Shown piece by piece: positions 8,134 to 17,222 of a DNA stretch of 46,398 nt. The notes beneath the pieces were generated by a model. The model was not told the origin of the DNA and ran no database searches. It saw only the letters and a program-made list of their open reading frames with translations. Every line of letters starts with the position of its first letter. Position 1 is the first letter of the stretch. Source of the DNA: an uncultured Collinsella sp. (GTDB taxonomy: Bacteria > Actinomycetota > Coriobacteriia > Coriobacteriales > Coriobacteriaceae); the NCBI GenBank assembly GCA_947642445.1, contig CANRSF010000017.1, forward strand, positions 1 to 46,398, given 5' to 3'. Made by a program: the position numbers and the translations under genes.

Positions 8134-10134
8134 TTATGCGAACTGGCTTAGGTAGAGGTCGGCGTAAGCGCCCTCGGCAGCCAGCAGCTCCTTGTGCGTA
8201 CCCTGCTCGATGATATTGCCGTGATCCATGACCAGGATGAGGTCGGCATCAACAATCGTCGACAGACGGTGCGCGATCACAAAGCTCGTGCGCCCGCGCA
8301 TGAGCGCGTCCATGGCGCGGCCGATGGCAAGCTCGGTGCGCGTGTCCACGCTCGACGTCGCCTCGTCCAGGATGAGGATCGCCGGGTTGTTGAGCAGCAC
8401 GCGCGCGATGGTCAGCAGCTGACGTTGGCCCTGGCTGATGCTCTCGGCATCGTTAGCCACCCGTGTGTCGTAGCCCTGCGGCATAGTGCGCACAAAGAAG
8501 TCGACCTGAGCGGCACGTGCGGCCGCGACAATCTCCTCGCGCGTCGCCTCGGGACAGCCATAGGCGATGTTCTCGGCAATGGTGCCATCGAACAGCCAGG
8601 CGTCCTGCAACACCATGCCAAACTGCTGGCGCAGCTCGCCGCGAGCCATACGACTCGTATCCACGCCGTCGAGGGTAATGCGGCCGCCGTCGATCTCGTA
8701 GAAGCGCATGAGCAGATTGATGAGCGTGGTCTTACCCGCACCCGTGGTTCCCACCACGGCGATCTTCTGACCCGGCTCGGCGGCAAACGACACGTCGCGC
8801 ATGAGCGGCTTGTCGGGCGCATAGCCAAAGCGCACGTGCTCAAAAGCGACGCGGCCCTCCACCTTGCCCGGCAGCTTGGCAGCCTCGCCCGACTGCGGAT
8901 CGGCCTCCATCTCGGGCTCATCGAGCAGGTCGAACACGCGCTCTGCACTCGCCAGCGCGCTCTGCAGCGAGTTAAAGGTAAACGACAACTGCGTCATGGG
9001 TTCGGACGCCTCGTAGATAAACTGGAAGAACGCCTGGAACACGCCGACGGTCATATGCCCGGCAACCAGCATGCTGCAGCCCACCAGCGCAATCACGATC
9101 TGCGCCAGGCGACCGATAAAGCGCACCGCAGGGCCGACGGCGTTAATCATAAAGTCGGCCTTGGTGCTCACGCGCGCCAGCTCCTTCGAAGCCTCGTGTA
9201 CCTCGGCAGAGCTCTGGCGCTCGCGGTTAAACGCACGGATCACCAGACGGCCCGAATAGCCTTCCTCGACCGCGCTCGTAATCTTGGACACCCACTCCTG
9301 GCGCTCGCCCGTCACATCGTGCGTGCGGCGCGACACGACCTTCGTCACCAGCAGCGAAAGCGCCGTAAAGAACAAAAAGACGAGCGTGAGCGGCACGCTA
9401 AACACGAACATCACGCTCACGGCGCCCACCACGGTACCGATCGACACCAGCAACTGCAGCAGTCCGCGCTGCATGCTCTCGGACATCTTGTCCAAGTCGT
9501 TGGTCGCACGGCTGACGACCTCGCCGGGACGATGCGCGTCAAAGTAGGCAAGCGGCAGACGGTTGAGCTTTTGTGCGATGCGGTTGCGTAGACGCAGGTT
9601 GAGACGCTCGGCAACGCTCGACATCAAAAAGCTCTGGAGTGCGTAGAACGAGGCGGCGGCGGTCCAGATCATAAAGTAGATGAAGATGGTCCTGCCGCAG
9701 TTCTCCCAGGTAATGCTGAAGGTAGTGTTGTTGGCAAACGCCACCTTCATGTGCCCCCACAGTTCATCGATCACGCGGGCGCTGTAGGCCGGCGCCGCGG
9801 TGTTAAAGATGGCATAGAACACGATGCTCGCGAACACGATATAGAAACGCCAATGGTCGCCGGCGGCCTCGCTCCACAGGCGGCGCACCGTCGCCCAGGT
9901 GTCGCGGGGCGTCTCGTCCTCGTCCTCGTCGTCAACATCGCGCATGCGCTCTGCCTCGGCGCGGGCGCGCTCGTCCTCGGCGCGCTCGTTTTCCTCGTAG
10001 AGCGCCTGGCGGCGAGCCTCGCGCTCCGCCGCCTTGGCGGCTTCGTCCAGGCCGGGCGTGGCGCCCGTCTCCTCGACTGTCTCTGCAACCGCGGCGTCAT
10101 CGGCGATGCCCTGCTTCTTGAGCTCCTCGGTCAT
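8134..10134 (-). CDS. Heterodimeric ABC exporter subunit, canonical Walker B
   Basis: A 666-residue half-transporter (membrane domain plus nucleotide-binding domain). A charged, Glu/Arg-rich cytosolic extension fills residues 1-90. Six membrane helices span about 95-385. The NBD carries Walker A GTTGAGKTT (462-470), the altered signature ISQGQ (566-570), Walker B LILDE with catalytic E591, and the H-switch IAHRLS. The partner gene lies immediately upstream (its stop is 1 nt from this ATG) and has the complementary defects expected of asymmetric exporters such as TM287/288 and LmrCD. The ATG at 10134 has GGGAGGTG in front; a GTG at 10143 is an alternative. The substrate is unknown; the MarR linkage suggests drug or toxic-compound export. 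Confidence 0.93.
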   Translation of the reverse strand: MTEELKKQGIADDAAVAETVEETGATPGLDEAAKAAEREARRQALYEENERAEDERARAEAERMRDVDDEDEDETPRDTWATVRRLWSEAAGDHWRFYIVFASIVFYAIFNTAAPAYSARVIDELWGHMKVAFANNTTFSITWENCGRTIFIYFMIWTAAASFYALQSFLMSSVAERLNLRLRNRIAQKLNRLPLAYFDAHRPGEVVSRATNDLDKMSESMQRGLLQLLVSIGTVVGAVSVMFVFSVPLTLVFLFFTALSLLVTKVVSRRTHDVTGERQEWVSKITSAVEEGYSGRLVIRAFNRERQSSAEVHEASKELARVSTKADFMINAVGPAVRFIGRLAQIVIALVGCSMLVAGHMTVGVFQAFFQFIYEASEPMTQLSFTFNSLQSALASAERVFDLLDEPEMEADPQSGEAAKLPGKVEGRVAFEHVRFGYAPDKPLMRDVSFAAEPGQKIAVVGTTGAGKTTLINLLMRFYEIDGGRITLDGVDTSRMARGELRQQFGMVLQDAWLFDGTIAENIAYGCPEATREEIVAAARAAQVDFFVRTMPQGYDTRVANDAESISQGQRQLLTIARVLLNNPAILILDEATSSVDTRTELAIGRAMDALMRGRTSFVIAHRLSTIVDADLILVMDHGNIIEQGTHKELLAAEGAYADLYLSQFA

Positions 10135-10135
10135 G

Positions 10136-11872
10136 CTACTCACCTCCCTTCATCTGCGATTCCGCGATAGCGCGGTACACCTCGCAGGTTTCCATGAGCT
10201 CGTCGTGCGTGCCCAGGCCCACGATCTCGCCGTCCTTGAGCACCACGATCTGATCGGCATGCAAAATAGTCGAGATGCGCTGGGCGATGATGAGCACCGC
10301 GGCATCGCACGTCTCGTCCTGCAGCGCATGGCGCAGTGCCGCATCGGTCTTAAAGTCCAGGGCCGAAAAACTGTCGTCGAAGATATACAGGTCGGCGCGC
10401 TTCATGAGTGCGCGGGCGATTGCCAAACGCTGGCGCTGGCCGCCCGAAAAGTTCGTACCGCCCTGCGCCACCGGAGTGTCGAGCCCCTGCGGTTGATCGA
10501 GTACAAAGGTGCTCTGGGCAACCTGGAGCGCATGGAGCATGTCAGCCTCGGTCGCACCCTCGTTACCAAAGCGCAGGTTGCTCGCCACGGTACCCGAGAA
10601 CAGCCATGCCTTCTGCGGCACATAGGCGATACGCCCGCGGATGTCGTCTTGCGAAAGGTCGCGCAGGTCGGCGCCGTTCAGGCGAATGGCGCCCTTCGTG
10701 GCATCGTGGAAGCGAAGCAAGAGCTTGGCCACCGTTGACTTGCCCGAGCCCGTTGAGCCCACGATCGCGGTCGTCTGTCCACGGCGGCAGGCAAAACTCA
10801 GGTTGCACAGGGTGTCCTCGTCGGCATCGTCAAAACGGAACGACATGTGGTCGAACACGGCCACCACGTCGGCCCTATCTGCGGACTCAGGCGCCCCGTC
10901 GCCCAGCGTAGCCTTGCCGTCCACAATGCTCGGCTCGATTTCGAGCACCTGCTGCGCACGGTTGAGGCACGCCGCGGCGCGCGGAAGCGTCAGCACCACC
11001 ATCTGCGCCATCATCACAAAGAACAGGATCAGAATCGCGTACTCCAGCACGGCCGAGATGCTGCCGATTTGCATGGCATGGACGCCCACGCGGTTGCCGC
11101 CCACCCACAGCACCGCCACCTCGGCGATGTTCATCAGAAAGAAGCTGGAGCTGTCGAGACCCACAAACAGGTGGTTGACCTTGATGGCATTGGCCGCGTA
11201 ATCGCTAAACACCTCGTCCAGGCGCTGCTCCTCGTGGCGCTCCTTGTTAAATGCGCGGATGACGCGCACGCCCACGATGTTCTCGCGCAGCACCACGTTC
11301 ATGCGGTCGATAAAGCTCTGCAGGCGCATAAAGATCGGCGCGGCGTTGGCAACGGTAAAGACCGCCGCCACCAGCACGATCGCAACGACCACGCCCAGCA
11401 GCGTGCCCATGGCAGGATCGATAAACCAGGCAAAGATGATGCCCGCCACGGCCAAGAACGGTACCGGCAGCACCAGCTGAATCGTCTGCAGGATCGCTTG
11501 CTGGATCACGTTGATGTCGTTGAGCGAGCGCGTGATCATCGAACCCGTGCCAAAGCGCTCAAAGTCGCTGGCGGACAGCTCGAGCGATTTGTCGTACACG
11601 GCGTTGCGGATATCGCAGGCCACGTTGGCCGCCAGGCGGGCCGAAAGATAACAGCCCAGCACCGCACCACCGCTGGCCATGCCGGTCGCGATAAACATGT
11701 ACAGGCCGTTGCGCAGGATGTAGTCGACATCACCCGTCGTGATACCGGTATTGACCATATTCGCCAACATTGTAGGCACCAACAGCGTGCCGACGTTATC
11801 TATCAGCAGCACAAACATCGTCACCGCGATCAGACCGCGGTACGGCCTCATAAACCTCATTAAGAGTCGCAC
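10136..11872 (-). CDS. Heterodimeric ABC exporter subunit with degenerate ATP site
   Basis: A 578-residue half-transporter with six membrane helices (about 15-300) and an NBD. Walker A is GSTGSGKST (372-380) and the signature FSGGQ (475-479) is canonical. Walker B ends in D499-D500, so Asp replaces the catalytic Glu, and the H-switch histidine is Gln (IAQRIST, Q531). These are the marks of the non-hydrolysing site in heterodimeric exporters. The start overlaps the marR-like gene: GTG at 11872, or ATG at 11860 in a TAATG junction. Both exporter genes and the regulator therefore form one operon. Confidence 0.93.
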   Translation of the reverse strand: MRLLMRFMRPYRGLIAVTMFVLLIDNVGTLLVPTMLANMVNTGITTGDVDYILRNGLYMFIATGMASGGAVLGCYLSARLAANVACDIRNAVYDKSLELSASDFERFGTGSMITRSLNDINVIQQAILQTIQLVLPVPFLAVAGIIFAWFIDPAMGTLLGVVVAIVLVAAVFTVANAAPIFMRLQSFIDRMNVVLRENIVGVRVIRAFNKERHEEQRLDEVFSDYAANAIKVNHLFVGLDSSSFFLMNIAEVAVLWVGGNRVGVHAMQIGSISAVLEYAILILFFVMMAQMVVLTLPRAAACLNRAQQVLEIEPSIVDGKATLGDGAPESADRADVVAVFDHMSFRFDDADEDTLCNLSFACRRGQTTAIVGSTGSGKSTVAKLLLRFHDATKGAIRLNGADLRDLSQDDIRGRIAYVPQKAWLFSGTVASNLRFGNEGATEADMLHALQVAQSTFVLDQPQGLDTPVAQGGTNFSGGQRQRLAIARALMKRADLYIFDDSFSALDFKTDAALRHALQDETCDAAVLIIAQRISTILHADQIVVLKDGEIVGLGTHDELMETCEVYRAIAESQMKGGE

Positions 11873-12372
11873 GTCTCCCCCTCTTCTTGTTTTTCCACTT
11901 GGCTCTCGGCGGCTATCTGCTGTTTAAACGCTTCGCACTCCTCGTTGAGCACATGGGAAAACTTGCCGACCAGACGCATAATCTCACGCTGTTCCCAGGG
12001 TTCGAGCGCGCCAAAGGCACGCTGCTCGGCTTTAACCGCCGGCAACGCATAGTGCTCGGCGAACCGCCGGCCCTCATCGGTCAAACAAACAACCTTATTC
12101 TTACGGCTGCCTTCGGCAAATTCCAGCGTCGCGAGCCCTCGCGCCGTCAGGGTTTTAATTGCCGAGTTAATGGTCTGCTTGCTATAGAACCATTCGCTCG
12201 TGAGTTGGCTCACGGCAACGTCTTCGTCCGCCGTGCTGATATCGACGAGCATCCAATAGGCGCAATCCGAAAGGCCGCAGGCACGCGCGAACTCTGAATA
12301 AATACGGTCGAGCCCGTTGAGCATTCGGTCAAAATCGACCGACGTAACCGCGCTATCCATCTCTCCCACCAT
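11860..12372 (-). CDS. MarR-family transcriptional regulator
   Basis: A 170-residue MarR protein with a winged helix at about residues 40-115 (VSQLTSEWFYSKQTINSAIKTL recognition region, then the wing EGSRKNKVVCLTDEG). It is the first gene of the exporter operon. Two matching palindromic boxes lie just upstream (12377-12394 and 12410-12427), so it most likely represses its own operon until a ligand binds. The ATG at 12372 has no Shine-Dalgarno; the in-frame ATG at 12360 has GGGAG close to it, so the first four residues are uncertain. Confidence 0.92.
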   Translation of the reverse strand: MVGEMDSAVTSVDFDRMLNGLDRIYSEFARACGLSDCAYWMLVDISTADEDVAVSQLTSEWFYSKQTINSAIKTLTARGLATLEFAEGSRKNKVVCLTDEGRRFAEHYALPAVKAEQRAFGALEPWEQREIMRLVGKFSHVLNEECEAFKQQIAAESQVEKQEEGETCDS

Positions 12373-12376
12373 TCGA

Positions 12377-12427
12377 TAGTCCGAATTTTGACTAATTGAA
12401 GTTTCAGATTAGTCCGAGTTTTGACTA
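12377..12427. promoter_or_regulatory. Two palindromic operator boxes of the MarR regulator
   Basis: Two 18-bp boxes, TAGTCCGAATTTTGACTA (12377-12394) and TAGTCCGAGTTTTGACTA (12410-12427), differ at one base. Each has perfect TAGTC/GACTA arms. Their centres are 33 bp apart, about three helical turns, so two dimers would sit on one DNA face. They lie 5-55 nt upstream of the marR-like ATG. Confidence 0.75.
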
Positions 12428-12484
12428 TCGTCAAGGGCGGCCGTGCAAGACGTGCGACCCATAACAACATATCGACAAAAAAGA

Positions 12485-12511
12485 CCGCCGGCGCGGGGGC
12501 GGCGCCGGCGG
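12485..12511 (-). terminator. Intrinsic terminator of the 96-residue gene
   Basis: A 10-bp GC stem (12485-12494 with 12502-12511) is followed on the minus strand by TCTTTTTTG. It separates the small gene from the exporter operon. Confidence 0.85.
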
Positions 12512-12538
12512 TTGCAAGAAAATATCGATTGTTGGCTG

Positions 12539-12829
12539 TTACGCAGCGACGGCCTCGTAGACCGTGGCGCCCGAGAAGCTGTCGTGCAGGCTCTTGCCAC
12601 AGATCCACGGCAGTTCGACGACCTCGCAGACCGTGTTGACCAGCTCGGAGCAGTCAGTAAAGTGGCCCTTATCGTTGAGGGCCTCGCAATCCTGAACACG
12701 CCAATAGCCATCGGTATGCGTGATGTAGTACTCGTGATCGTTGATCGACACGAAAGCGCGCGTCTTGGAACGCAGCAGCTTCAGAAATCCTTCGAAGTCG
12801 GTTTCGACGACATCTCCAGCCTGGAACAT
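12539..12829 (-). CDS. Hypothetical 96-residue cytosolic protein
   Basis: A 96-residue acidic protein with no signal peptide or membrane segment. I recognise no family. Visible features are a beta-rich middle (FVSINDHEYYITHTDGYWRV) and three Cys in the second half. The gene is well supported: a perfect AGGAGGT lies 6 nt before the ATG and a strong terminator follows the stop. It is monocistronic. The 291 nt upstream, towards the nitroreductase gene, hold no gene; they contain an AT-rich stretch with GGGATAAAACGTTT near 12956, resembling GGATAAAACGTTT near 6330. Confidence 0.75.
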   Translation of the reverse strand: MFQAGDVVETDFEGFLKLLRSKTRAFVSINDHEYYITHTDGYWRVQDCEALNDKGHFTDCSELVNTVCEVVELPWICGKSLHDSFSGATVYEAVAA

Positions 12830-13120
12830 GATGTTACCTCCTGGCCCGGCGCCACCATGGCGCGCTGATAAACGTTGGTACCCCTTTAGTAAAACCTTTA
12901 TCAGAGCTTATGCGCGCATCATTTAGGCAAGTGGTAAAAAACCGCAGGGTAGACGGGATAAAACGTTTAATCATCCCACCGGTTTGTCACATTCTGGCTG
13001 AAGTTTTATGCAAACCAACTTTTCCACTTGGTAGCTTGCATTGTTTGAGGCCGACGGCGCGATTACGGTTTTGGTTCGGCGGGTAAGAACAAGGCATCGA
13101 AACCAACGTCAGGAGGACAC

Positions 13121-13642
13121 ATGGAGACCATCGAAGCGCTCATCCATCGCCGCAGCTGCCGTAACTACAGCGATCGCCCCGTCGAGACAGAAAAGCTCGC
13201 ACGCATTATCGAGGCAGGCCAGTACGCGCCCAGCGGCATGGGACGTCAGCCGGTCGCGTTCGTCGCCGTTACCGACCCCGCAACCGTCGAGCGCCTCTCG
13301 CAGCTCAACGCCCAAGTTATGGGCAGCGAGGGAGATCCCTTCTACGGCGCCAAAACCGTTGTGGTGGTGCTCGTCGACCGCAGTGTGCCCACGCACCTGG
13401 AAGACGGCTCGCTCGCCATGGGCAACCTGCTCAACGCAGCCTATGCGCTGGGCGTCGATTCGTGTTGGATCCACCGCGCGCACGAGGTCTTTGACTCACC
13501 CGAAGGCTTGGAACTGCTGGCGAGCTGGGGCCTACCCGCCGACGGTAGCCTACGCGGCGTCGGTCACTGCATTCTGGGCTATGCCGAAGACACGCTACCC
13601 GAGCCCAAACCCCGCCGCGACAACGTGGTGTACGTTAGGTAA
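13121..13642 (+). CDS. Nitroreductase family FMN oxidoreductase
   Basis: A 173-residue member of the FMN-dependent nitroreductase fold. The N-terminal RRSCRNYSDRPV motif binds FMN phosphate, APSGMGRQPV (residues 36-45) is the conserved flavin segment, and LAMGNLLNAAYALGVDSCWI is the family helix and strand. Such enzymes reduce nitroaromatics, quinones or other electrophiles with NAD(P)H. The ATG follows AGGAGG with 5-nt spacing. Repeat R1 copy A begins 4 nt after the stop. Confidence 0.92.
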   Translation: METIEALIHRRSCRNYSDRPVETEKLARIIEAGQYAPSGMGRQPVAFVAVTDPATVERLSQLNAQVMGSEGDPFYGAKTVVVVLVDRSVPTHLEDGSLAMGNLLNAAYALGVDSCWIHRAHEVFDSPEGLELLASWGLPADGSLRGVGHCILGYAEDTLPEPKPRRDNVVYVR

Positions 13643-13645
13643 TTA

Positions 13646-13790
13646 GTTCCGCCGTTCTAACGAACGGCGGACCTCTTGACGCTGCGCGAGCCGCATTCAC
13701 GCCAATCTGACGTTCAATTTCGAGGGCGCGACCAGAAGGTCAGCGCCCTCTCATTTCACGTCACCTTGGCGCAAATGCGGCTCGCTCGCT
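13646..13790 (+). repeat. R1 structured 3'-UTR repeat, copy A
   Basis: It starts 4 nt after the nitroreductase stop. Hairpin I is 13648-13671 (9-bp stem). The main hairpin has stem 1 (13686-13697 with 13774-13785, 12 bp perfect), CGCCAA/TTGGCG, TGACGT/ACGTCA (13708-13713 with 13758-13763), GAGGGCGC/GCGCCCTC (13722-13729 with 13743-13750), and GACC/GGTC closing an AGAA loop. Between the end of this copy and the next gene (13882, other strand) only a GGGCAGC/GCTGCCC dyad (13836-13871) was seen. Confidence 0.85.
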
Positions 13791-13881
13791 GTTGATGACT
13801 GACATCGACCGCGTCACTGTTGGCATCTGGCACTTGGGCAGCTAAAAGGCCCCGTCCCAAATTTGCTGCCCCGCTCGCAAC

Positions 13882-14457
13882 TTATCTTGCCGATGGAGTT
13901 GTCGTCGTTTCGTTCGTGCGAGTCGTTTCGGCGCCGTCGCCTTGTTCGTCCTCGTTCTTATGCGCATCGGCGATGGTGGAGGCCGCCGCAACGATACCGC
14001 GCTGGGGCGCGACGCCCGTCTGGATCTGAGCACCCTCGACAACTTCTGTGTCTGCATGCGCGAGCTCGGGCGATTTGAACATTGCGTCCAAGTTGGCACC
14101 GCCGCCAGCATATCCGAGTGCCGCGAGTGCGATGACGATTATCGCGGCAACGACCACGATCGGCACATATCGATGCCAGCCAGCAGGATTGAGCCCACTG
14201 CGGCGAGCCGCACCGCGGCTGATATAGCCCAGCGTTCCGTCGTGCTTGAGCTTAGAGCCCACCACGCGCTTGCGCCCCCGCAGCGACGACTCGGCCTGCA
14301 TGGCCAAGCGAGCGCTTGCCGAAGGATAGCCGTATTTGGTGCGCTTGAACGAACCGTCGAACCCCGACGCGTGCTTGCCCCACGTCCGGGACGTCGTGCG
14401 GCGGTTAACTGGAGCCGCGCTCCGTCTATTCCGGTTTGATTTTGAAGTCTCCGCCAT
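13882..14457 (-). CDS. Hypothetical single-pass membrane protein
   Basis: A 191-residue protein. Residues 1-95 are very basic and Ser/Arg/Lys-rich with no recognised domain. Residues 97-118 are a hydrophobic helix (VPIVVVAAIIVIALAALGYA). Residues 119-191 are a polar, Thr/Glu/Asp-rich tail. By the positive-inside rule the N-terminus is cytosolic and the tail outside. The ATG at 14457 follows a GGGGGCG stretch; ATGs at 14490 and 14511 are alternatives. It is in the same direction as the regulator upstream (stop at 14542, 84 nt away). No function can be assigned. Confidence 0.65.
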   Translation of the reverse strand: MAETSKSNRNRRSAAPVNRRTTSRTWGKHASGFDGSFKRTKYGYPSASARLAMQAESSLRGRKRVVGSKLKHDGTLGYISRGAARRSGLNPAGWHRYVPIVVVAAIIVIALAALGYAGGGANLDAMFKSPELAHADTEVVEGAQIQTGVAPQRGIVAAASTIADAHKNEDEQGDGAETTRTNETTTTPSAR

Positions 14458-14541
14458 ACGCCCCCGCACGCCGTAACGCAATCGAAACATTACTGCTTTG
14501 GACTGTAGCACACGCGCCGCACGCGGTCACGGGTGCCTCGC

Positions 14542-15759
14542 TCAGCGGTCGTCGTCCTTCAGCAAGCGCCACAGAGTCGTGCGGCTTATCCCCAGCACCT
14601 CGGCTGCGCGGGTCCGGTTGCCCTGGAGGTAGCCTACGACCAGCCGCGCGATGTCGCGTTCGGTATCGGCCAGTGGACGCAGGATATACAGGTCGCTGTC
14701 GAGCGTCGGGGCGCCAAAAGTTGCGGTTTTGATGACATCCTCCTGGGCGAGCACCTCCTCCGCCACCGCGCGCTCCGCCACACCCGACCCTACTAATATA
14801 TACAGTCGTTCCGATACCTCGCGAAGCTGCAGATAGTTTCGTGGCCAGCGATAGCCGTTGAGCGTCGAGGCGGCCTCCTCGGACATACTCGGAGCGGCAG
14901 TTCCAAAGACATCCGACAGATACGACAAATACTGCGCAACCTTTTTCGATGCGCCACCCTGCTCGGCAATCGCAGGCGCCACACTTACTGCGCACGCCAA
15001 GCGCTCGGTTACAAAAGCGGCCTGATCGCTTTCGCCACCGCCCGGCATATCGTTTGCCGTCAGAACCACATGGCAACGCGTGGCCAGCGCCGTGTCGGTC
15101 ATCGTAGAGACAAGCTCGCGCAGACACTGCGGCGAAAGTGCATGCCAGCCGCCAATACAAAGGGTCAGCCTTGCCTGGAACAGCGGCGATTCCGAGCTTT
15201 TGAGCAGATGGCGCCAGCCGCGATCCGTGAGCTCGTCAAGTGCCACGGACACAAAGGGTTCGTCAGCATAAGGCCCATCCAGATAGAGGCGTTTTGCAAT
15301 CTCTGCCTGGCCAGCACCCAGCTCGCCCTCTAACATGAGGGGCACGCCGCGGGCATAGCTTTCGCAGACGGGACCAGCGACCGCAGCGGCACCTTCGACA
15401 ATGCCGTACGCGCTTACCTCGTAGCGCGCCTCGACCTCATCTGCGTTAAGCCACTCAATACCCGCGTGTGCCGCCACGCCGTGCACCTCGCGGACCACGA
15501 CCACCCAAAGCGCACCGTATTCCTTGGCGACCGGACGCACCGTGAGGCTCAAGCGCCCTCCCGCATGCCCCATCACCAGGCGCGCGCCGTTGTCCACGCG
15601 TCCCAGGCGCTCGGCGACAAATGCCGCGACATCTTGCTCGAGCGCGGCATCATCCATGGTCGATATCGCCACGTGTCCATGCCCATCGATTGCCAACGCC
15701 GAGGCCCCGGCAGCAGCCAAGGCCTCGATCAAGATTTGAAGCTTGGCGTCACTGTTCAT
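14542..15759 (-). CDS. Degenerate NtrC-like regulator with Fis-type DNA-binding domain
   Basis: A 405-residue protein shaped like a sigma-54 activator: an N-terminal sensor-like region (1-120), a remnant AAA+ domain (130-330) and a C-terminal Fis-type helix-turn-helix (IARLVVGYLQGNRTRAAEVLGISRTTLWRLLK). The Walker A equivalent reads GELGAGQ, so the catalytic lysine is lost, and no GAFTGA loop is present. It therefore cannot be an ordinary ATP-driven sigma-54 activator and more likely acts as a simple DNA-binding regulator. The ATG at 15759 has GGGG 6 nt upstream. It lies downstream of, and in line with, the YeiH gene (265 nt gap containing a hairpin). Confidence 0.78.
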   Translation of the reverse strand: MNSDAKLQILIEALAAAGASALAIDGHGHVAISTMDDAALEQDVAAFVAERLGRVDNGARLVMGHAGGRLSLTVRPVAKEYGALWVVVVREVHGVAAHAGIEWLNADEVEARYEVSAYGIVEGAAAVAGPVCESYARGVPLMLEGELGAGQAEIAKRLYLDGPYADEPFVSVALDELTDRGWRHLLKSSESPLFQARLTLCIGGWHALSPQCLRELVSTMTDTALATRCHVVLTANDMPGGGESDQAAFVTERLACAVSVAPAIAEQGGASKKVAQYLSYLSDVFGTAAPSMSEEAASTLNGYRWPRNYLQLREVSERLYILVGSGVAERAVAEEVLAQEDVIKTATFGAPTLDSDLYILRPLADTERDIARLVVGYLQGNRTRAAEVLGISRTTLWRLLKDDDR

Positions 15760-15883
15760 ATTGCGCCCCGTCCTCGGCGCCACGCCGCCACCGACGGCCG
15801 CGCGGGCGAGTGTTTCAAAATTGAACGATATTGCTCACCAAACACTATAGGGCAGAAGCCGCCGTCCTGCGAGTATATGAGTT

Positions 15884-15909
15884 GCCCCGCATCGCCATCC
15901 TGGCGGGGC
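15884..15909 (-). terminator. Hairpin between yeiH-like gene and the regulator
   Basis: GCCCCGC (15884-15890) pairs with GCGGGGC (15903-15909). The T run is poor, so it is a possible weak terminator. Nothing else was recognised between 15760 and 16024. Confidence 0.4.
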
Positions 15910-16024
15910 GATAAGAGCTCTTCGGGACCTATAAACCTGCGGACAAGCCATACCCGCAAGAGCTCCTATCGCTCCACCGCGAGGATGCGCTCGCCAGCAC
16001 GCAGCACGCAAATAAGCTACTTCT

Positions 16025-17059
16025 CTACCAGATTCCCAGCACGTGCTGCATTCCCAAACTCATGCACGCAATGCCAATCCAGCAGCAAAAGCCCAATGCG
16101 ATGGGCTTGCCGCCCTTTTTGACCAGCTCGACGATATCGGTATTAAAGCCAATAGCCGCCATAGCCATCACGATAAAGAACTTCGACAGCTCCTTGATAG
16201 GCGCCGTAACGGATGCAGGAAGCTGAAGCACCGTGGTGATTACGCTCGCCAGCACAAAGAACAGCACGAACATGGGAAACGCGCGTTTAAGCGAGAACGT
16301 GCTTTTGGCGTCGCCGCCGGCCTTGCGCGCCAGATGCATCTGCCAGCATGCGAGCACCAACGTAATGGGAATAATGGCCAGCGTCCTGGTGAGCTTGACC
16401 ACTGTGGCGCTTTCGAGCACATTGGCGCCGGGATGCATGCTGTCCCAGGCGCTCGCCGCAGCCGTTACCGACGAGGTGTCGTTGATGGCGGTGCCGGCAA
16501 ACAGGCCAAAGCCCTCGTTGGTCAGCCCGAGCATGCCGCCGAGCGTCGGAAACACGAGCGCCGCGATAACGTTAAACAGGAAGATGACCGAAATAGCCTG
16601 GGCAATCTCGCGATCGTCGGCATCAATGACGGGCGCGGTCGCGGCGATGGCAGAACCGCCGCAAATCGACGAACCCAAACCCACAAGCGTCGCGATCTTG
16701 CCCGGCACGTTCATAACGCGGCAGAGCACGAAGGCGATGACAAGCGAGGTCGAAATCGTCGCCACGATAATCGGCAGCGACTGAGCGCCTTTGGACAGAA
16801 TCTGCGAGAGGTTCATGCCAAAGCCAAGCAGGATTACCGCGTACTGCAAGACTTTTTTAGACGTATAGGTGACGCCGGCAGCGAGCGGTTCGCGACGATT
16901 CTTGGGGAAGACGAGCGCCAGGACCATGCCAAAGAGGATGGCAAATACCGGTCCACCGACCACCTCAATTTGTTTGCCGAGCAACGTCGCGGGGATAGCG
17001 ATGATCAGGCAGAACAAGACACCCTTCCAGCGCTCGCGTACGATATTCGCCAGTTGCAT
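16025..17059 (-). CDS. YeiH/UPF0324 family putative sulfate exporter
   Basis: A 344-residue membrane protein with about ten hydrophobic helices. The family segments GPVFAILFGMVLAL, LLGFGMNLSQIL, GLGSSICGGSAIAA and the NDTSSVTAAA loop are present. Family members are predicted to export sulfate or related anions; the transport role rests on homology only. The ATG follows AAGGAA with 6-nt spacing. It is divergent from a GntR-family gene (163 nt apart), which may control it. Confidence 0.88.
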   Translation of the reverse strand: MQLANIVRERWKGVLFCLIIAIPATLLGKQIEVVGGPVFAILFGMVLALVFPKNRREPLAAGVTYTSKKVLQYAVILLGFGMNLSQILSKGAQSLPIIVATISTSLVIAFVLCRVMNVPGKIATLVGLGSSICGGSAIAATAPVIDADDREIAQAISVIFLFNVIAALVFPTLGGMLGLTNEGFGLFAGTAINDTSSVTAAASAWDSMHPGANVLESATVVKLTRTLAIIPITLVLACWQMHLARKAGGDAKSTFSLKRAFPMFVLFFVLASVITTVLQLPASVTAPIKELSKFFIVMAMAAIGFNTDIVELVKKGGKPIALGFCCWIGIACMSLGMQHVLGIW

Positions 17060-17222
17060 ATGGGATTCCTTCTTTCTATTTCACGTTTGCGACGGTTTAT
17101 GATACGGCAACATTGAGCATAGCCTTGCGTAAACAACGACTAAGACGCCGCAATAGTTCTCAGGCAACAGCCGAATTACCCACCGCGGAGAGCTGATTCG
17201 CGGCATAATTAACAACTGACAT

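Noticed and set aside
8194..9591. Plus-strand open frame opposite the ABC exporter
   Set aside because: His/Arg-rich antisense shadow without ribosome site; the minus strand has complete ABC motifs.
13646..13790. R1 as a tRNA-like or rRNA fragment, or as a simple terminator
   Set aside because: No T-loop or anticodon arm is present and no similarity to rRNA was seen; the structure is far larger than a terminator and lacks a T run at its end.
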